Below are positions 1 through 8,028 of a stretch of 64,000 bases of DNA, piece after piece. Position numbers and translations under genes: made by a program. Positions within the stretch are counted from its first letter, which is position 1. Each line of letters begins with the position of its first letter. The notes beneath the pieces are model-generated. The model searched no databases, was not told the DNA's origin, and saw only the letters and a program-made list of their open reading frames with translations. This DNA comes from Agrobacterium vitis (GTDB lineage: Bacteria > Pseudomonadota > Alphaproteobacteria > Rhizobiales > Rhizobiaceae). Where the stretch lies: the NCBI RefSeq assembly GCF_013426735.1, contig NZ_AP023272.1, positions 3,578,501 to 3,642,500 of the forward strand, written 5' to 3'.

Positions 1-1
1 G

Positions 2-862
2 GTCATCCAGGATTTGCAAAAATCTGTCGATCTTCACAAAATCTATGGTCGAGACGACATTGATTGGTTTTCTCGTCTTCGAAAAGACGCCACCCAGGAC
101 GACATCCTCAAATACTGGAAAAAGCGATATAGTGCTTCGGTAAACGCGAAGAGCGGCATTGTGGAGCTCGAGGTCACCGCTTTTACCCCGCAAGAAGCGC
201 ATGACCTGTCAAAATTGGTCCTGAAGCTTTCCGAGCAGCAGATCAACCAACTGAGTTCGGGAATGTGGGATGACCTTCTGGTCTCGACGCAGCGGGATGT
301 GGACAATGCGACGAAGGAAGTCAGTGATCTCCGTGGGAAGCTTCGCGATACGCAGAATCAAACAGGCGTTTTCGATGTGGATCTGTCGGCCACCAGCATC
401 ATTACCGTGTTGACCAATATCGAATCGAGTATTGCCGATCTGAAAAGCCGCCGCATGGCTCTCAGCCAGAGCGTTAGCGCGAGTTCTCCGCAGGTGGCCG
501 ATATCGACAGGCGCATCGCGGCACTCGAGGAACAATCCAAAAGCATGCAGGCTAAAACTGCGGGCCTTTCGGCAGGTGCCGACGGTAATCTCGCCGATTA
601 CTCAAGCCTGTTCAACAAGCTTAACCTTGATCTGAAAATGGCAGAAAGCCGCATGAAATCGGCAATCAGTGACTTCGAAAAAGTGAAGCTGGTCAGCTCT
701 CTGCAACTTGTCTATCTTGACAGTTTTACCGATTCAACACTGCCTGACACCAACAAATATCCAAGTACCGGTCTGAACCTGTTCCTGAGTTTGCTGACCT
801 TTGGCGCTATCTGTGGCGCAGCGTGCGGAACAGTGCTGCTTGTTCGCAAGAAGCTCGACTGA
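2..862 (+). CDS. Capsule/exopolysaccharide chain-length determinant, Wzz/KpsE-like (5'-truncated)
   Basis: The reading frame is open from the window edge, so the N-terminus (expected first membrane helix) is missing. What remains is mostly helical and charged, with long heptad-like stretches (roughly residues 75-120 and 145-185) as in the periplasmic coiled coil of polysaccharide co-polymerases. Near the end is a segment around NKYPSTGLNLFLSLL followed by one hydrophobic helix and a short basic tail (RKKLD). That layout, with a proline-containing linker before a C-terminal membrane helix, is typical of BexC/CtrB/KpsE proteins, inner-membrane partners of ABC-type capsule export. I infer a role in export or chain-length control of a surface polysaccharide. 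The partner ABC genes would lie to the left. Confidence is good for the superfamily and lower for the exact subtype. Confidence 0.7.
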   Translation, partial: VIQDLQKSVDLHKIYGRDDIDWFSRLRKDATQDDILKYWKKRYSASVNAKSGIVELEVTAFTPQEAHDLSKLVLKLSEQQINQLSSGMWDDLLVSTQRDVDNATKEVSDLRGKLRDTQNQTGVFDVDLSATSIITVLTNIESSIADLKSRRMALSQSVSASSPQVADIDRRIAALEEQSKSMQAKTAGLSAGADGNLADYSSLFNKLNLDLKMAESRMKSAISDFEKVKLVSSLQLVYLDSFTDSTLPDTNKYPSTGLNLFLSLLTFGAICGAACGTVLLVRKKLD

Positions 863-1014
863 ATTTAGGTTTTGCCGCGATATGGTGTGACGTGTACCCA
901 ATAAATTAGGCTATTGGGATGCTGAATTTTGCACTTGTAGTCCCGCCGGGCAGAGAGAAAAGTTCCCATGGAGGCCCGAGGTTTAGCGGTCAGCGCCCGG
1001 GCAGGAGAAACGTC

Positions 1015-1401
1015 TTACTTCAGCTCCATAAGACCTGCCTCGGTATGCCGGAAGCCGCATTTCCGATAGAATGAAGTCAGATTCGGTTGGAAATCAACGT
1101 GCAACCACTTTGCACCGCGTTCTCGCGCCACATTGGTGGCCGCAACCACCATGCGAGTGGCGACCCCCTGTCTTCGTATTCTCGGATCGACACAGGTATC
1201 GAGGATAAAGGCGTGGATACCTCCATCCCATGCGACATTTACGAAGCCGACGAGCAGATCATCTTCATAAGCCCCTATATGCGTAAGACTGCGCAATAGG
1301 ACACTTGTGAATTCTTTTCGATCAGGGCTGCTCCAAGCCTTGAGCCAAAGTAAATTCAGCTCGTCTTCGGATGGGAACGGATCAATTCGGAGTATCACCA
1401 T
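1015..1401 (-). CDS. GNAT-family N-acetyltransferase
   Basis: About 128 residues. The acetyl-CoA binding motif A is visible as RRQGVATRMVVAA (R/Q-x-x-G-x-A), preceded by a beta-strand segment with DTCVDPRIR. The C-terminal FYRKCGFRHTEAGL matches the usual GNAT ending (Y-x-x-x-GF). The fold transfers an acetyl group from acetyl-CoA to an amine, but the substrate cannot be read from the sequence. I chose the ATG at 1401; an in-frame GTG at 1416 is possible but has poorer spacing to a ribosome site. It stands alone, on the opposite strand to the polysaccharide gene. A 10 bp inverted repeat lies just upstream. Confidence 0.8.
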   Translation of the reverse strand: MVILRIDPFPSEDELNLLWLKAWSSPDRKEFTSVLLRSLTHIGAYEDDLLVGFVNVAWDGGIHAFILDTCVDPRIRRQGVATRMVVAATNVARERGAKWLHVDFQPNLTSFYRKCGFRHTEAGLMELK

Positions 1402-1439
1402 TTGCCCGCCATCCACTCACCTTTGGGAGGCTATCGTTG

Positions 1440-1476
1440 CAATATGCTCCGTAGCAGTCGCTCATCGAGCATATTG
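1440..1476. repeat. Perfect 10 bp inverted repeat upstream of the GNAT gene
   Basis: CAATATGCTC at 1440-1449 is mirrored by GAGCATATTG at 1467-1476 with a 17-base spacer. It lies upstream of the GNAT gene start and downstream of tRNA-Thr (both on the minus strand). It could be an operator or a weak transcript end; no U tract follows on either strand. Confidence 0.45.
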
Positions 1477-1576
1477 ATTGAATAAACTTCAATTCTGGTG
1501 AACAAGTCTAGAAGAAATGCTTCTGGATCACAACGACATGCAATGCAATCAGTCTAATGATTTCAATGGAATGTAA

Positions 1577-1651
1577 TGGTGCTGCTAGAGAGATTTGAAC
1601 TCTCGGCCTCTCCCTTACCAAGGGAGTGCTCTACCCCTGAGCTATAGCAGC
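1577..1651 (-). tRNA. tRNA-Thr (GGT anticodon)
   Basis: Reading the minus strand, the acceptor stem GCTGCTA pairs with TAGCAGC. The D-arm contains GCTCAGGGGTAGAGC. The anticodon stem CTCCC/GGGAG encloses loop TTGGTAA, giving anticodon GGT. The T-arm GAGAGTTCAAATCTCTC is intact, and CCA is encoded at 1577-1579. Base pairing is complete, so this appears to be a functional threonine tRNA. Confidence 0.95.
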
Positions 1652-1801
1652 ATCTGGCGAAGCGGACTGTGCCGCTGCGGAACGAGTGGGCTATTGCCAC
1701 AGGATGACGGGGCGCGCAAGCAGCAAAACGTGGTTGGGCGAATAAAATAGCAAAACCTTGCCTATCTTCCGGTTTATCCACATTTGCGCTATGACGCCGC
1801 T

Positions 1802-2050
1802 ATGACAGACGAGACCGATACATCCAAAGCCGAGCGCGTGGCAGAAGCCAAGCGGATTGCTGCGCTGAACACCCAGGCGCAGGCCGAGCGCCGGCGTGAG
1901 CGGGCGGCTCAGAAATTGCGAGAAAACCTGATGCGCCGCAAAAGCCAGGCGCGGGCACGCCGGGCTGGCGGCGCCGATGAAACAGATGGATTGCCCGCCG
2001 CACATTTGCCCCAACCGGATGACACTGAAACCTCAAACAGCGAAACCTGA
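1802..2050 (+). CDS. Small conserved hypothetical protein upstream of murA
   Basis: About 82 residues starting at ATG 1802 (MTDETDTSKAERVAEAK). It is highly charged and probably helical: the central part is rich in Arg, Ala and Gln (QAERRRERAAQKLRENL, then RRKSQARARRAGG), and the tail is acidic and Ser/Thr-rich. There is no signal peptide, membrane segment or recognisable domain. The basic middle could bind nucleic acid or act as a linker, but that is speculation. An in-frame TTG at 1784 would add six residues. It precedes murA by about 135 bases and may share its transcript. The coding call rests on a clean frame and on my recollection of small proteins at this position in Rhizobiaceae. Confidence 0.6.
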   Translation: MTDETDTSKAERVAEAKRIAALNTQAQAERRRERAAQKLRENLMRRKSQARARRAGGADETDGLPAAHLPQPDDTETSNSET

Positions 2051-2153
2051 CACAGCGAATTGAACGGCTGGCGGTTTTCCTCTAAACACCGCGTGCATTG
2101 CAGTGCCACTTTTTGCTGTCATGGCGCGACACACTCTTCAAACCAAGAAAGGC

Positions 2154-2172
2154 GGGGGCAGGCCTTGCCCCC
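2154..2172 (+). promoter_or_regulatory. GC-rich hairpin in the murA leader
   Basis: GGGGGCA (2154-2160) pairs with TGCCCCC (2166-2172) across the 5-base loop GGCCT, a strong 7 bp stem ending 12 bases before the murA ATG. No U run follows, so it is more likely to influence translation or mark the end of the upstream gene than to be a classical terminator. Confidence 0.45.
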
Positions 2173-2184
2173 TGATCACTCTTT

Positions 2185-3477
2185 ATGGATCGTATCAGGA
2201 TTGTCGGCGGCAACGCCCTTAACGGCATCATTCCAATCTCCGGCGCCAAAAACGCCGCCCTGCCCTTGATGATCGCCTCGCTCCTGACCAGCGACACGCT
2301 GACGCTGGAAAATGTGCCGCATCTGGCCGATGTTGAACTGCTATTGCGCATTCTGGGCAATCATGGCGTCGATATTGCCGTCAATGGGCGGCGCGAGCGC
2401 CAGTCTGGCAGCTATTCCCGTACCATCCATTTCACCTGCCGCACCATTGTCGATACCAATGCACCCTATGAGCTGGTCTCCAAAATGCGCGCCAGCTTCT
2501 GGGTGATCGGCCCGCTTCTCGCGCGTGAGGGCAAGGCCCGCGTCTCGCTGCCCGGTGGCTGCGCCATCGGCACCCGCCCGGTCGATCTGTTCATCGACGG
2601 TCTGCGCGCGCTGGGCGCCACTCTGGAGATCGACAGCGGCTATATCGAAGCCACCGCTCCGAAGGGCGGCTTGATTGGCGCGAGCTACACATTCCCCAAG
2701 GTTTCCGTTGGCGCCACCCACGTCATGCTGATGGCGGCATCGCTGGCACGCGGCACGACGGTGATCCACAATGCAGCACGCGAGCCGGAAGTGGTGGATC
2801 TTGCCAATTGCCTGAACGCCATGGGCGCGAAAATTACCGGTCAAGGTACAGCCACGATCACCATCGAAGGTGTTACCAGCCTGTCTGGTGCCCGCCACCG
2901 GGTTCTGCCGGACCGGATCGAGACCGGCACCTATGCCATGGCCGTGGCCATGACCGGCGGCGACGTGACGCTGGAAGGCACCGATATCACCCTGCTCGAC
3001 ACCGCCGTCGAAGCGCTGCGCCGGGCTGGGGCCGAAGTCTCTGCCATCGAGGACGGTATTCGCGTCATCGGCCATGGCGACGCCATTCGTCCGGTCGATA
3101 TCGTCACCGAGCCGTTTCCAGGTTTCCCGACTGACTTGCAGGCGCAGTTCATGGGCCTGATGACCCGCGCCCAGGGCGTGGCACATGTGACGGAAACGAT
3201 TTTCGAAAACCGCTTCATGCATGTGCAGGAACTGGCGCGACTTGGCGCCAAGATCACCCTCAGCGGCCAGACGGCCCGCATCGAAGGCGTACAGCGCCTA
3301 AGGGGCGCGCCAGTGATGGCGACCGACCTGCGCGCCTCCGTCTCTCTGGTCATCGCCGGGCTTGCCGCCGAGGGCGAAACTTTGGTCAACCGCGTCTACC
3401 ATCTGGACCGCGGCTTCGAGCGGCTGGAAGAAAAGCTGACCCGCTGCGGCGCGATTGTGGAACGAATCAGCGACTGA
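2185..3477 (+). CDS. murA: UDP-N-acetylglucosamine 1-carboxyvinyltransferase
   Basis: 430 residues, close to the family norm of about 420-430. MurA catalyses the first committed step of peptidoglycan synthesis in the cytoplasm, transferring enolpyruvate from PEP to UDP-GlcNAc. The N-terminus holds the conserved SGAKNAALP block with Lys22. The active-site loop [14 protein letters not shown] places the PEP-reactive Cys at residue 126, so a fosfomycin-sensitive Cys-type enzyme is expected. Further family blocks are [25 protein letters not shown], and [13 protein letters not shown] near residues 311-323. The C-terminal [17 protein letters not shown] is also typical. The start ATG gives the usual MDRIRIVGG terminus. 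It stands at the head of a co-oriented housekeeping series. Confidence 0.97.
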   Translation: MDRIRIVGGNALNGIIPISGAKNAALPLMIASLLTSDTLTLENVPHLADVELLLRILGNHGVDIAVNGRRERQSGSYSRTIHFTCRTIVDTNAPYELVSKMRASFWVIGPLLAREGKARVSLPGGCAIGTRPVDLFIDGLRALGATLEIDSGYIEATAPKGGLIGASYTFPKVSVGATHVMLMAASLARGTTVIHNAAREPEVVDLANCLNAMGAKITGQGTATITIEGVTSLSGARHRVLPDRIETGTYAMAVAMTGGDVTLEGTDITLLDTAVEALRRAGAEVSAIEDGIRVIGHGDAIRPVDIVTEPFPGFPTDLQAQFMGLMTRAQGVAHVTETIFENRFMHVQELARLGAKITLSGQTARIEGVQRLRGAPVMATDLRASVSLVIAGLAAEGETLVNRVYHLDRGFERLEEKLTRCGAIVERISD

Positions 3478-3576
3478 CCACGCCTATATTTCAAGCTCTT
3501 CAAGCAAGGCTGCCCGTTGCTTAATGACGGCGGGCAACCTATCTGCAAGAGCAAGTGCAATAGCGGGGCCATGCTG

Positions 3577-4047
3577 ATGACCGATCTCAAGCTTCTATCG
3601 CTGGACGAGGAAGATCTCGCCATTCTGTCTGCCCATATGCAGGATGCGGTGTTCAAGCCGGCGGATGTGGATTATGCGGCAAAGTCCGGTGTGTTTTCCG
3701 TCGCTGTCAACCGTTTCGTCTGGGAGAAAGCCGGAAAAGGCGGCGGAATATTTCGCCGCACCAAGAGCTTCGAGCGCCGCCGGGCCTTACTCACCATCAA
3801 ACGAGTGCAGGCGGTGCGCTCCATCGGCATAAGCCAGACGGACAAGGACCAGGTGATGAACCTGCTGGCTGTGACCTTCACCGCCGCCCAAGGTGATGGC
3901 AAGGGGAATGGCCCGGAAGGCCGGGTGGAGCTGGTATGCGCGGCGGGCGCCACCATTGCTTTGGATGTTGAATGCATTGAAGTACAGCTTGCAGATACCG
4001 GCGGCGCGTGGGAAACCACATCAAGGCCCCGGCATCCCGGAGCCTGA
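3577..4047 (+). CDS. DUF2948 family protein
   Basis: About 156 residues, starting MTDLKLLSLDEEDL. An ATG two codons earlier is also possible; the GGGG stretch upstream fits either. Visible features are HMQDAVFKPADVDY near the N-terminus, a FVWEKAGKGG segment, a basic FRRTKSFERRRALL segment, and a C-terminal strand ALDVECIEVQLAD. This is a cytoplasmic alpha/beta protein without a signal peptide. The family is alphaproteobacterial and is commonly found between murA and hisD, as here; no biochemical function is known to me. It sits 34 bases before hisD in the same direction, so co-transcription is likely. Confidence 0.85.
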   Translation: MTDLKLLSLDEEDLAILSAHMQDAVFKPADVDYAAKSGVFSVAVNRFVWEKAGKGGGIFRRTKSFERRRALLTIKRVQAVRSIGISQTDKDQVMNLLAVTFTAAQGDGKGNGPEGRVELVCAAGATIALDVECIEVQLADTGGAWETTSRPRHPGA

Positions 4048-4081
4048 GGAATAGGCGGGCCGGAAGAAGGAATTAGGCGCA

Positions 4082-5380
4082 GTGGCAGTTTGGCTTGAGC
4101 AGGCATCGGATGATTTCGAGGCGCGGTTTGCCGCATTTCTCACCACCAAGCGGGAAGTGTCCGAGGATGTAAACGCAGTCGTCAGAACCATTATCGACGA
4201 TGTGCGGGCGCGCGGCGATGCCGCCTTGGCGGAATATTCGCACAGGTTCGATGGGCTGGATTTCACAGTGACGCCCATGCGCGTCACCGAAGCTGAAATC
4301 GATGCGGCCTTTGCCGAGGTCTCGCCTGAACTGATCGACGCGCTGCACCTTGCCGCAGAGCGCATTGAGCGCCACCACGCCCGCCAGATGCCCAAGGACG
4401 ATATTTACGAAGACGCCATCGGCGTCGGCCTCGGCTCCCGCTGGACAGCCATCGATGCGGTTGGCCTCTATGTGCCGGGCGGCACCGCAAGCTATCCCAG
4501 TTCCGTACTGATGAATGCCGTTCCGGCCCGTGTTGCTGGCGTGCCGCGCGTCGTCATGGTCGTGCCGGCCTCCGGCGGTGCCATCAATCCCACGGTGCTG
4601 GCTGCGGCAAAAATTGCGGGCGTGACGGAAATCTACCGGATCGGTGGCGCTCAGGCTGTCGCCGCACTCGCTTATGGCACGCAAACCATCGAACCGGTCG
4701 CCAAGATCGTCGGCCCCGGCAATGCCTATGTGGCTGCCGCCAAGCGCCATGTGTTCGGCACTGTTGGCATCGACATGATCGCAGGCCCATCGGAAGTGCT
4801 TGTGATCGCCGACAAGGATAATGACCCAGACTGGATTGCCGCCGATCTGCTGGCGCAGGCCGAACACGACCGGGGCGCTCAATCGATCCTGATCACCGAC
4901 AATCCAGATTTTGCCAAAGCGGTTGAAGCGGCCGTCGAACGGCAATTGAAAACATTGAACCGCAGCGAAACTGCCAGCGCCAGCTGGCAGGATTTTGGCG
5001 CGCTGGTCATTGTCCCGAACCTTGGCGCCTCCGTGCCGCTTGCCAATCGCATTGCCGCCGAGCATCTCGAACTGGCTGTCGCCGATCCCGAGACGTTGAT
5101 GGCGGGCATTCGCAATGCTGGCGCGATCTTCATCGGTCGCCATACGCCGGAAGTGATCGGCGATTATGTCGGCGGCTCCAATCACGTCCTGCCAACGGCC
5201 CGTTCGGCGCGGTTTTCATCCGGCCTGTCAGTGCTGGATTTCGTCAAGCGCACATCGATATTACGGCTCGGCCCGCAACAGCTTAGGCAATTGGCGCCGG
5301 CAGCAATTGCTCTGGCCAAGAGCGAAGGGCTGGACGCCCATGCACGATCCGTCGCCATCCGGCTCAATCTTGAGGAATAG
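4082..5380 (+). CDS. hisD: Histidinol dehydrogenase
   Basis: 432 residues, normal length. HisD carries out the last two steps of histidine synthesis, oxidising L-histidinol through histidinal to L-histidine with NAD+ and a catalytic zinc. Conserved blocks are visible in order: YVPGGTASYPSSVLMNAVPARVAG, the GVTEIYRIGGAQAVAALAYGT segment, KIVGPGNAYVAAAKRHVFG, the DMIAGPSEVLVIAD block, LLAQAEHDRGAQ with zinc/active-site residues, and GSNHVLPTARSARFSSGLSV. The start is GTG at 4082, 10 bases after an AGAAGGA-like ribosome site. hisD is isolated from other his genes here, as is common in Rhizobiaceae. The UPF0262 gene follows after 3 bases, so the two are translationally close. Confidence 0.97.
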   Translation: MAVWLEQASDDFEARFAAFLTTKREVSEDVNAVVRTIIDDVRARGDAALAEYSHRFDGLDFTVTPMRVTEAEIDAAFAEVSPELIDALHLAAERIERHHARQMPKDDIYEDAIGVGLGSRWTAIDAVGLYVPGGTASYPSSVLMNAVPARVAGVPRVVMVVPASGGAINPTVLAAAKIAGVTEIYRIGGAQAVAALAYGTQTIEPVAKIVGPGNAYVAAAKRHVFGTVGIDMIAGPSEVLVIADKDNDPDWIAADLLAQAEHDRGAQSILITDNPDFAKAVEAAVERQLKTLNRSETASASWQDFGALVIVPNLGASVPLANRIAAEHLELAVADPETLMAGIRNAGAIFIGRHTPEVIGDYVGGSNHVLPTARSARFSSGLSVLDFVKRTSILRLGPQQLRQLAPAAIALAKSEGLDAHARSVAIRLNLEE

Positions 5381-5383
5381 CTG

Positions 5384-5857
5384 ATGGCCAAGGGCGACTT
5401 CAAGCTTTTCGATGTCGTTCTCGATGAGACAATCGGGCGCTCGACGCCGGATGTCGAGCATGAGCGGGCGGTGGCGATTTTCGATCTGATCGAGGAAAAC
5501 TCTTTCGAGCCGGTCGGTCATCCAGGTGGCCCTTATCGCCTCAGCCTGTCTCTTGTGAATGCCCGGCTGGTCTTCACCATCACCACGCAGGATGGCGAGG
5601 CTGTCGCCACCCATATCCTGTCGCTGACGCCGCTCAGGCGGATCATCAAAGACTATTTCATGATCTGCGAAAGCTATTACGAAGCGATCCGCTCGTCCAC
5701 GCCCAGCCAGATCGAAGCAATCGACATGGGGCGGCGCGGCATTCACAACGATGGCTCGCAAACTTTGAAAGACCGGCTGAAAGGCAAGATCAATCTCGAT
5801 TTCGACAGTGCTCGACGACTCTTCACGCTGGTCTGCGTGTTGTATTGGCGCGGCTGA
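5384..5857 (+). CDS. UPF0262 family protein
   Basis: 157 residues beginning [15 protein letters not shown]. Family-like segments include [46 protein letters not shown], and [13 protein letters not shown] followed by [24 protein letters not shown] text. It is a soluble cytoplasmic protein of unknown function restricted, as far as I know, to alphaproteobacteria. GAGGA just before the ATG is a good ribosome site. It lies in the conserved hisD - UPF0262 - small phosphatase - infA string and is almost contiguous with both neighbours, implying one transcript. No catalytic motif is evident. Confidence 0.9.
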   Translation: MAKGDFKLFDVVLDETIGRSTPDVEHERAVAIFDLIEENSFEPVGHPGGPYRLSLSLVNARLVFTITTQDGEAVATHILSLTPLRRIIKDYFMICESYYEAIRSSTPSQIEAIDMGRRGIHNDGSQTLKDRLKGKINLDFDSARRLFTLVCVLYWRG

Positions 5858-5867
5858 GGCGTCTGGC

Positions 5868-6371
5868 ATGAGCGACCCGACCAAAGATCCCACCGGCATC
5901 GGCGCCGATCACAGCCAAGAGAAGGCCATACCTCACTCCGTGCTGTTCCTCTGCGGTATGAATGCCGTGCGCTCGCCCATGGCCGAGGCCCTTGCCAAGA
6001 GGTTACTGCCATCAGGTGTCTATGTGGCCTCGGCGGGCGTGCGGCATGGCGAACGCGATCCTTTCGTTGATGTGGTGCTGGATGAAATCGGGCTTTCGCT
6101 GGGCAAGCGTCAACCGCAGACCCTGGACGAACTGGAGGACGACTTTTTCGACCTCGTTGTCACTCTGGCTCCCGAAGCGCATCATGCCGCCCTGGAACTG
6201 ACTCGCTCCTCTTCCGTTGAGGTGGTGTATTGGCCTATGCATGACCCAACCATCGAGGCCGATACCCGCGACCAGCAACTGGCCGCCTATCGCGAGGTGC
6301 GAGACCGGCTGGCGGTGCTGATCGAGCAACGCTTCAAACGGCCAGGAACAAGCCCGCTTGGCGGTGTTTGA
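5868..6371 (+). CDS. Low-molecular-weight protein-tyrosine-phosphatase / arsenate-reductase-like protein
   Basis: About 167 residues from ATG 5868. The signature phosphate-binding loop is FLCGMNAVRSPMAEAL: a Cys, five residues, Arg-Ser (CX5RS), as in LMW-PTPases and thioredoxin-type arsenate reductases. The general-acid loop is present as VYWPMHDPT (Asp-Pro). It therefore probably dephosphorylates a phosphoprotein or small ester in the cytoplasm; tyrosine phosphatase and arsenate reductase cannot be separated from this alone. The first ~22 residues before HSVLFLC are non-conserved and polar. The ATG is 10 bases after the UPF0262 stop, so the genes are probably co-transcribed. Confidence 0.85.
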   Translation: MSDPTKDPTGIGADHSQEKAIPHSVLFLCGMNAVRSPMAEALAKRLLPSGVYVASAGVRHGERDPFVDVVLDEIGLSLGKRQPQTLDELEDDFFDLVVTLAPEAHHAALELTRSSSVEVVYWPMHDPTIEADTRDQQLAAYREVRDRLAVLIEQRFKRPGTSPLGGV

Positions 6372-6492
6372 AACAAATTCGAAAAGCCCGATCTACAAGG
6401 TTCACAAAAGCCCAGTGATTGTGTAGGTTCCGGCCACATTTTGACCGGGGCGGTAGCCGCCTCGACGAAACACACAGAAAGACAAGGCATCA

Positions 6493-6711
6493 ATGGCTAA
6501 AGAAGAAGTCCTCGAATTCCCCGGTGTCGTTACGGAACTGCTGCCGAACGCCACATTCCGGGTGAAGCTCGAAAACGAACATGAAATTATCGCCCATACG
6601 GCTGGCCGTATGCGCAAGAACCGCATCCGAGTTCTGGCTGGCGACAAGGTCCTGGTGGAAATGACACCCTACGACCTGACCAAGGGCCGTATCACCTATC
6701 GCTTCAAGTAA
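6493..6711 (+). CDS. infA: Translation initiation factor IF-1
   Basis: 72 residues, exactly the usual IF-1 length, starting [18 protein letters not shown]. It is a single S1/OB-fold domain with the conserved [25 protein letters not shown] core (split here as two short motifs) and a C-terminal [13 protein letters not shown]-1 occupies the ribosomal A site during initiation and works with IF-2 and IF-3. AAGG lies 8 bases upstream of the ATG. The 120-base gap before it probably carries its own promoter. maf follows after 16 bases. Confidence 0.98.
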   Translation: MAKEEVLEFPGVVTELLPNATFRVKLENEHEIIAHTAGRMRKNRIRVLAGDKVLVEMTPYDLTKGRITYRFK

Positions 6712-6727
6712 CGGCGAGGAGCCGCCT

Positions 6728-7348
6728 ATGGCCGGCAAACGCAAGCTGATCCTGGCCTCAGGCTCCCCCCGCCGCGTCGAACTGCTGCGGCAGGTGGGGC
6801 TGGAAGCCGATCGGCTGATGCCGATGGATCTGGACGAAAGCCCCCTAAAGAACGAGCAGCCGCGCTCGCTGGCGCGCCGCTTGGCAACCGACAAGGCCAA
6901 AGCCGCCCTGGAGGCCTGTGCTGACGAGGCGGATTGGAAAGGCGCTTTCATCCTGGCGGCCGATACGGTGGTTGCCGTTGGCCGTCGGGTGCTGCCGAAA
7001 ACCGAATACAGCGATGAGGCCATTGCCGCGCTCAATCTGGTTTCGGGCCGCAATCACTGGGTGTTTACCGGTGTCTGCCTGATTACCCCGGATCGCAAGA
7101 TCCGCCAGAGGGTGGTGGAAAGCAAGGTGCGCTTCAAGCGTCTGTCGGAAGCGGACATCAATGCCTATATTCTATCCGGTGAATGGCGCGGCAAGGCTGG
7201 TGCCTATGCCATCCAGGGCATTGCTGGCAGCTTTGTGCAAAAACTGGTCGGCTCTTATTCTAACGTCGTCGGCCTGCCCCTGTATGAAACCGTGCAATTG
7301 CTGGCAGGCGAAGGCATGGATGTGCAGGCCCGCTGGTCGGAAGGGTAG
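6728..7348 (+). CDS. maf: Maf family nucleotide pyrophosphatase
   Basis: 206 residues. The diagnostic Maf signature [16 protein letters not shown] is at residues 7-22, and the second motif [22 protein letters not shown] follows at about residues 78-95. Near the C-terminus [18 protein letters not shown] matches the substrate-binding GxAGxYxIQG block. Maf proteins hydrolyse nucleoside triphosphates (dTTP/UTP or modified nucleotides) to monophosphates and have been linked to septum inhibition. A GAGGA ribosome site precedes the ATG. It is co-oriented with infA and yacG, the order usual in rhizobia. Confidence 0.93.
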   Translation: MAGKRKLILASGSPRRVELLRQVGLEADRLMPMDLDESPLKNEQPRSLARRLATDKAKAALEACADEADWKGAFILAADTVVAVGRRVLPKTEYSDEAIAALNLVSGRNHWVFTGVCLITPDRKIRQRVVESKVRFKRLSEADINAYILSGEWRGKAGAYAIQGIAGSFVQKLVGSYSNVVGLPLYETVQLLAGEGMDVQARWSEG

Positions 7349-7404
7349 CCGCCCAGCAGGCAAGAGCCAGCGAGTTAAGGCTGATGCCAAGCAAAGGATA
7401 ACAA

Positions 7405-7614
7405 ATGAGTGACGAACCAGAACATACTGCCAAGGTAGAACCCTTGCGCAAACCCCTGCCCTGCCCGGAATGCGGCCATCCATCCCACCGCGAACACTAC
7501 CCCTTCTGCTCCGACCGCTGCCGCACGCAGGATCTGTCGCGCTGGCTGAAAGGCTCCTATGCTATTCCCGTGGCCGAAGACGAATCCAACCCGGATGACG
7601 ACGGTCGATTTTGA
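7405..7614 (+). CDS. yacG: DNA gyrase inhibitor YacG
   Basis: 69 residues. The four zinc-binding cysteines are CPECG and FCSDRCRTQDLSRWL (C-P-x-C ... C-x3-C), the YacG signature. The domain is flanked by a charged N-terminus (MSDEPEHTAKVEPL) and an acidic tail (EDESNPDDDGRF). In E. coli the protein binds GyrB and inhibits gyrase. AAAGGA sits 6 bases before the ATG. It ends the co-oriented infA-maf-yacG series. Confidence 0.93.
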   Translation: MSDEPEHTAKVEPLRKPLPCPECGHPSHREHYPFCSDRCRTQDLSRWLKGSYAIPVAEDESNPDDDGRF

Positions 7615-7807
7615 ACTGAGACAGTCATTGTAATTTCATCGTAAGATATTGTTTTTAAATTACTTTCAATCTTTTTACATGCATCGTCAAAAAAGTGTCT
7701 TTTGGCGCTGGACATGAAAAATTTAGATGGTATAACCGCGCTGCTTCCGGGGGAAAGTTTTCCCCTAACGGCAAACAGAGCTTCAATAGCATTTGTTTGG
7801 CCAGGAT

Positions 7808-7883
7808 GCCCGGATAGCTCAGTTGGTAGAGCAGCGGATTGAAAATCCGCGTGTCGGTGGTTCAAATCCGCCTCCGGGCACCA
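7808..7883 (+). tRNA. tRNA-Phe (GAA anticodon)
   Basis: The acceptor stem GCCCGGA pairs with TCCGGGC. The D-arm is GCTCAGTTGGTAGAGC. The anticodon stem GCGGA/TCCGC encloses loop TTGAAAA, giving anticodon GAA. The T-arm is GGTGGTTCAAATCCGCC, and CCA is encoded at 7881-7883. It is a complete 76-nt tRNA. The ~190 bases before it are AT-richer and contain no gene that I can support. Confidence 0.97.
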
Positions 7884-7968
7884 TTTTTCCAAATAAAAAT
7901 CGCTGGTATTCTTTGATTGGTGTGTCCATGAACGGGCTGCACCAAGGCTCGCACCAGTTTGTTCTCCT

Positions 7969-8010
7969 AGAGCATTTCCAGGAAACGTGGAAACCAGTTT
8001 TGCCGAAAAT
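7969..8010. repeat. Palindromic intergenic repeat half-element (AGAGCATTTCCAGGAAA... family)
   Basis: The text AGAGCATTTCCAGGAAACG followed by TGGAAACCAGTTTTGCCG is the same unit, inverted, as the right half of the RIME-like repeats at 9211-9306 and 16842-16941. It also resembles 48873-48906 and the shortened copy at 37446-37476. It lies directly upstream of the glycosyltransferase start. Confidence 0.6.
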
Positions 8011-8028
8011 GGTGCCAAAGATCGTGAG

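Noticed and set aside
2341..3222. A 293-residue minus-strand frame inside murA
   Set aside because: Shadow of murA; composition is typical of antisense translation.
4073..5185. A 370-residue minus-strand frame over hisD
   Set aside because: Antisense to hisD, whose catalytic blocks are all intact.
7808..7883. tRNA-Phe as the attachment site of an integrated island carrying the glycan genes
   Set aside because: I searched by eye for a repeat of its 3' end on the right side of the block (16.5-17.2 kb) and for an integrase; neither is present. The RIME-like repeats explain the bracketing better.
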